Positions 61,020 through 64,000 of a stretch of DNA of 64,000 nucleotides are shown in pieces (positions within the stretch are counted from its first letter, which is position 1; each line of letters opens with the position of its first letter). The DNA lies in contig OZ022498.1 of the NCBI GenBank assembly GCA_963989385.1, forward strand, positions 102,533,298 through 102,597,297. The letters are read 5' to 3'. The translations under genes and the position numbers were made by a program. The notes below the pieces were generated by a model, which ran no database searches, was not told the DNA's origin, and worked only from the letters and a program-made list of their open reading frames with translations. Origin of the DNA: Ctena decussata (Eukaryota; Mollusca; Bivalvia; Lucinida; Lucinidae).

Positions 61020-61460
61020 ATAAGAAGGGGTAATAGAGATAATTTAGAAATAATTTTCCTTACTTTTCCATAAAAATCTATATTGTGACCCATGAGTAGA
61101 ACCATCTCATCGAGACAATTCTAATGAGGAGTCACAACATATGTTTTCCTTAAGAAATACGAAAAATTATCTCTGATTTATCCTCAACACCTCCTTTTAG
61201 CTGGAGCTCTGACTGTTTGCCCTTGCAGAATTGATAATGGAATGGCCATAGTTCCATTACCATAGCAACCAGCAGGACTGGTTCCGTCTTGCTGTAATAA
61301 CTTGCTATGGTTATATACAGAGCTCCAGATCAGGTAGGTTTTAAGGATAATCCTGAGATAATTTTTCTCATTTCTCAAGTAAAACATATGTTTTGACCCC
61401 TCAGAGCTGTATCAGTGAGACTGGTTCTGATGAGGGGTCACAAGGTATGTTTTATGGACA
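61020..61460. repeat. Two AACCCCTCATTAGA-family palindromic copies
   Basis: Cores at 61082-61142 (TGTGACCCATGAGTAGAACC) and 61388-61442 (TTTTGACCCCTCAGAGC); the latter is split by a CTGGAGCTCTGACTG / CAGAGCTCCAG hairpin at 61200-61327. Confidence 0.65.
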
Positions 61461-61795
61461 AATATAACAAAATTTTGTCCTTATTTTTCTATGTTATCAC
61501 CCATAGCTACAAGTGCTAATTTCAGACTCAGATCACCCTGCATATCCAAGACATTTGATCAAAATCATCACTATCTGCTCTGACAATCTATGACCCTTGA
61601 GTAATCTCGACCATGAAAAGCACAGACTAAGATCAGTCTGCACATACTTCATTTTTCTCCCATGTCCAATGGAATGTTCTCTTGCAGTAGAATTCAAACT
61701 TTTTACAGAGCACCGTGACGTGATTGTATCATTCCCCAACATACACAAAGAACAATGACTTACACTATCTGAGAAAACTTACTTCACTTGTGGAC

Positions 61796-62056
61796 ACCAG
61801 GGCCAGTTGGTCAACTCATTGTTAACTTAAGAAAGTCATTAGTCAAGGATGCATTAAGTTTTCTTATACACATAAAATCAAGGGTGATAATATTTTCTGC
61901 AGAAAAAATGTGAAAAGCTTTTGCTCAGCTTTTGCAGAGCAAAAGCTCCAAACTTTCTTTCGGCAAAATGGTAGTGTTTTTGCATAATATAAAATCTAAA
62001 ATTCAAGGTCATATTAACTAAGACTGTTGTTAGATTTGAGCAACCAGGCCCAAAAT
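61796..62056. repeat. GGGCC-AGTTG MITE, copy 2
   Basis: CAGGGCCAGTTGGTCAACTC / TTTGAGCAACCAGGCCC ends, inner GAGCAAAAGCT hairpin. Confidence 0.7.
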
Positions 62057-62254
62057 TTTGAGTCACCATGTTACCATTTTCCTATCAGTTCTAGTAAGCA
62101 ATGCATTCCCTGGCAGATATAGGTGATACCATAGCTCCATTACCATAGCAACTGTAAATGTTAGTGTGATAAATTTGACATGGCTGTCAAACACTGCAGC
62201 CTAGACACTATAGTAGCTGTAGTGGCTGAGCTATGGCCATTTCATTCCAAATTC

Positions 62255-62480
62255 TAGGCCCCATTGCTAAAAGCCTTGTTAGCTTAACGAAGTTGTTAGC
62301 CATGGATTTCGCAAGTCTTTTATTACTCATAACATCAGGTGTGCTAATACAAATATGCAAAAAGAATGTGAGAAGCAGGTTTTCAGCAAAAAATGGAAGT
62401 GTTATTGCATACAGTGCAGTTGAAAAATTTTAATAAAAGTCTTGTTAAGTATCAACATCATTACATTTGAACAACTTTGC
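62255..62480. repeat. GGGCC-AGTTG MITE, copy 3, diverged
   Basis: TAGGCCCCATTGCTAAAAGC...TTTGAACAACTTTGCTCTGG; ends 58 bp from the PTPA donor at 62537. Confidence 0.6.
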
Positions 62481-62537
62481 TCTGGTCTGCAAGGACTTGG
62501 GGCAAGGCCATAAAAACATATGTAGAACCATACATAC

Positions 62538-62645
62538 CTCTGCTTTATACATTTTAACTAAGCCTGAATTCACTTTCTCCCATTTAGGAACCCCACTAAT
62601 ATTCCATAACTGGTTGGAATGTTCTGCAAAAGGCCCAGTTTTCAC
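62538..62645 (-). CDS. PTPA: PTPA penultimate coding exon
   Basis: 108 nt, phase 0-0. Acceptor TTCAAG before 62645, donor GAG|GTATGT after 62538. Encodes VKTGPFAEHSNQLWN, then ISGVPKWEKVNSGLVKMYKAE, nearly identical to vertebrate PTPA/PPP2R4, where this block forms part of the conserved core near the C-terminus. PTPA is a cytosolic and nuclear peptidyl-prolyl isomerase and chaperone that activates the PP2A catalytic subunit with ATP. Upstream exons lie beyond the window or were not recognised; remaining sequence to 64000 is repeat. Confidence 0.95.
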
Positions 62646-62847
62646 CTTGAATTAGAAATTGAAATTAGACATTGCCACTATGAGTATGGGACATCTCACC
62701 TGACTGTCAATCACATAAATAGCTTCAATCGAAAATTCTTTCTGGACCCTGATGATGATGTGGGTTCAAACATACACACAAATACTAGCTGATGATAATT
62801 ACTCTTCCTATACTTTCAGTTGTGTTTCTATGCTTCAGCTTGTTCGG

Positions 62848-64000
62848 TTTTTAGCTCGCCTGAACGAAAGTTCAGGAAGAGCTATTGTTGTCACCACGGC
62901 GTCGGTGTCCGTGTCGGCGTTCGGATTGGATGTTTTGGTTAAAGTTTTTTTAAAGACCTATATCTCCTTAACCCATGGATGGATTCTTTTGATACTTGTA
63001 CTGTAGTTAGATATTGGTCTAAGGTTTAACAGGGTACCACCCCACTCCGTGACCTTGATGTCAAGGTCATGGACTCAGAAAATTTGTATTTTTTTTTGAC
63101 TGGATGTTTTGGTTTAAGTTTTATAAAGCCCAATATCTCCTTAACCCATGGATGGATTTCTTTGATACTTGCACTAAAGTTAGATATTGGTCTAAAGTTT
63201 TCAAAGGTACTACCCCCACCCCCCTCTGTGACCTTGATGTCAAGGTCATGGACTTAGAATATTGTCTTTTTATTGATTGGATGTTTTGGTTAAAGTTTTT
63301 TAAAGACACATATCTCCTGAACCCATAGATGAATTCTTTTTATATTTGCACTGTAGTTAGATCTACAGAGTACTACCCCAACCCCGCTCAGTGATCTTGA
63401 TGTCAAGGTCAGGGACTAGGGAATTTTTTGTCTTTTTTAAAGTTTTGTAATTGCATACTGATTCATAATGCTTTGCAGAGATTTAGTTTATACTTGAACT
63501 GGTGTTAGACTCTTTTTGGAGTTTTTACAAAACACCTTATACTTACCCCACTGGATGACCTTGAAGTCAAGGTCATCGACTTAGAATTTTGTCTTAAAGA
63601 TTTTGGTTAAAGTTTTATATTTATGAAGACATAATTTCACAGTGCCACGATGATGGACTCAGTTGATACTAAATCTTGCACTGATGTTAGATAATGGTTC
63701 AGGGTTTTGATACATCCTAGTAGCCCCCCCCCCAACCCCCCCTCCCCCCTCCCCCTTCCCCCCTACCCGTCAGTTTTTTTACCTCAAGCTCATGGACTTT
63801 GAAATTTCATTTCATTTTCTTTTTATTTTAATTTTATTTTTAAGACTTATTTCTGAGATAGCTTTTGTTTATAAATGTGTTTTCATTATGGACATGCTTG
63901 CCAGAAGTTTTATGCATACCAGTCCACATAGCCCCCCCCCCTCCACCCACCCCCCTCCCCGTCAGTTTTTTTTACCTCAAGCTTGTGGACTTTGAAATTT
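62848..64000 (+). repeat. TTTTAGCTCGCCTGAACG element, continues past window
   Basis: Hairpin TAGCTCGCCTGAACGAAAG / TTCAGGAAGAGCTA, then about six units of 150-230 bp sharing TATCTCCTTAACCCATGGAT and GTGACCTTGATGTCAAGGTC. Long C runs near 63723 and 63930. No ORF. Confidence 0.75.

Noticed and set aside
62700..62748. Possible further PTPA exon on the minus strand (KEFSIEAIYVIDSQ, donor CAG|GTGAGA)
   Set aside because: It weakly resembles the PTPA segment before KTGPF, but the intron would be only 54 bp in a gene with kb-scale introns, the alignment needs two compensating gaps and the acceptor is poor. Left out pending transcript data.

Overview
The window is eukaryotic, AT-rich and dominated by repeats, with long introns and GT-AG splice sites. 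Repeats opening with TTTTAGCTCACCTGAGCC, TTTATGCCCCC...GGGGGCATA and CGCCACACGTTAGTGGCG, together with CCGTCCGTCCGT tracts, tRNA-derived SINEs and many long-hairpin MITEs, suggest a bivalve mollusc. That assignment is inference; I cannot name the species. There are no bacterial operons, no CRISPR array, no rRNA and no credible functional tRNA gene. A 200-bp assembly gap lies at 53962-54161.

Plus strand, 3210-48380: the 3' part of one large extracellular-protein gene, reconstructed as 13 exons whose splice phases all agree (4820 coding nt, 1605 residues plus stop). The 5' end lies beyond the window. Domain order: DUF3011-like, a 2.6-kb exon of 36 tandem 21- or 30-residue Gly/Ser/His repeats, two EGF domains, von Willebrand factor D (two exons), C8, TIL, EGF-like, EGF, an 18-nt Pro-rich microexon, and a Cys-rich C-terminus that resembles a second, divergent DUF3011. 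A poly(A) signal lies at 48821. The combination suggests a secreted, disulfide-linked, possibly metal-binding mucus, adhesive or matrix protein.

Minus strand, 60374-62645: the last two coding exons of PTPA (PP2A phosphatase activator), with a poly(A) signal at 60134-60129. The two genes converge, leaving about 11 kb of intergenic DNA that holds a segmental duplication and repeats.

Introns and intergenic DNA are largely mobile-element derived. Several insertions can be dated relative to one another from exact empty sites. There is a three-level nest at 7.57-14.96 kb (host tandem element, then a 5.1-kb TAGCTCACC element, then an 828-bp TA-flanked element); a TTAA-flanked 859-bp element at 28473-29331; and a hairpin MITE (18 copies or fragments here) whose copy at 58646 is missing from a duplicated paralogous site near 53885. 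Two 670-bp elements with about 217-bp inverted repeats begin CACAGTATCC and have 5-bp target duplications, recalling Transib/RAG-type transposons. I recognise no intact transposase or reverse transcriptase in the window.
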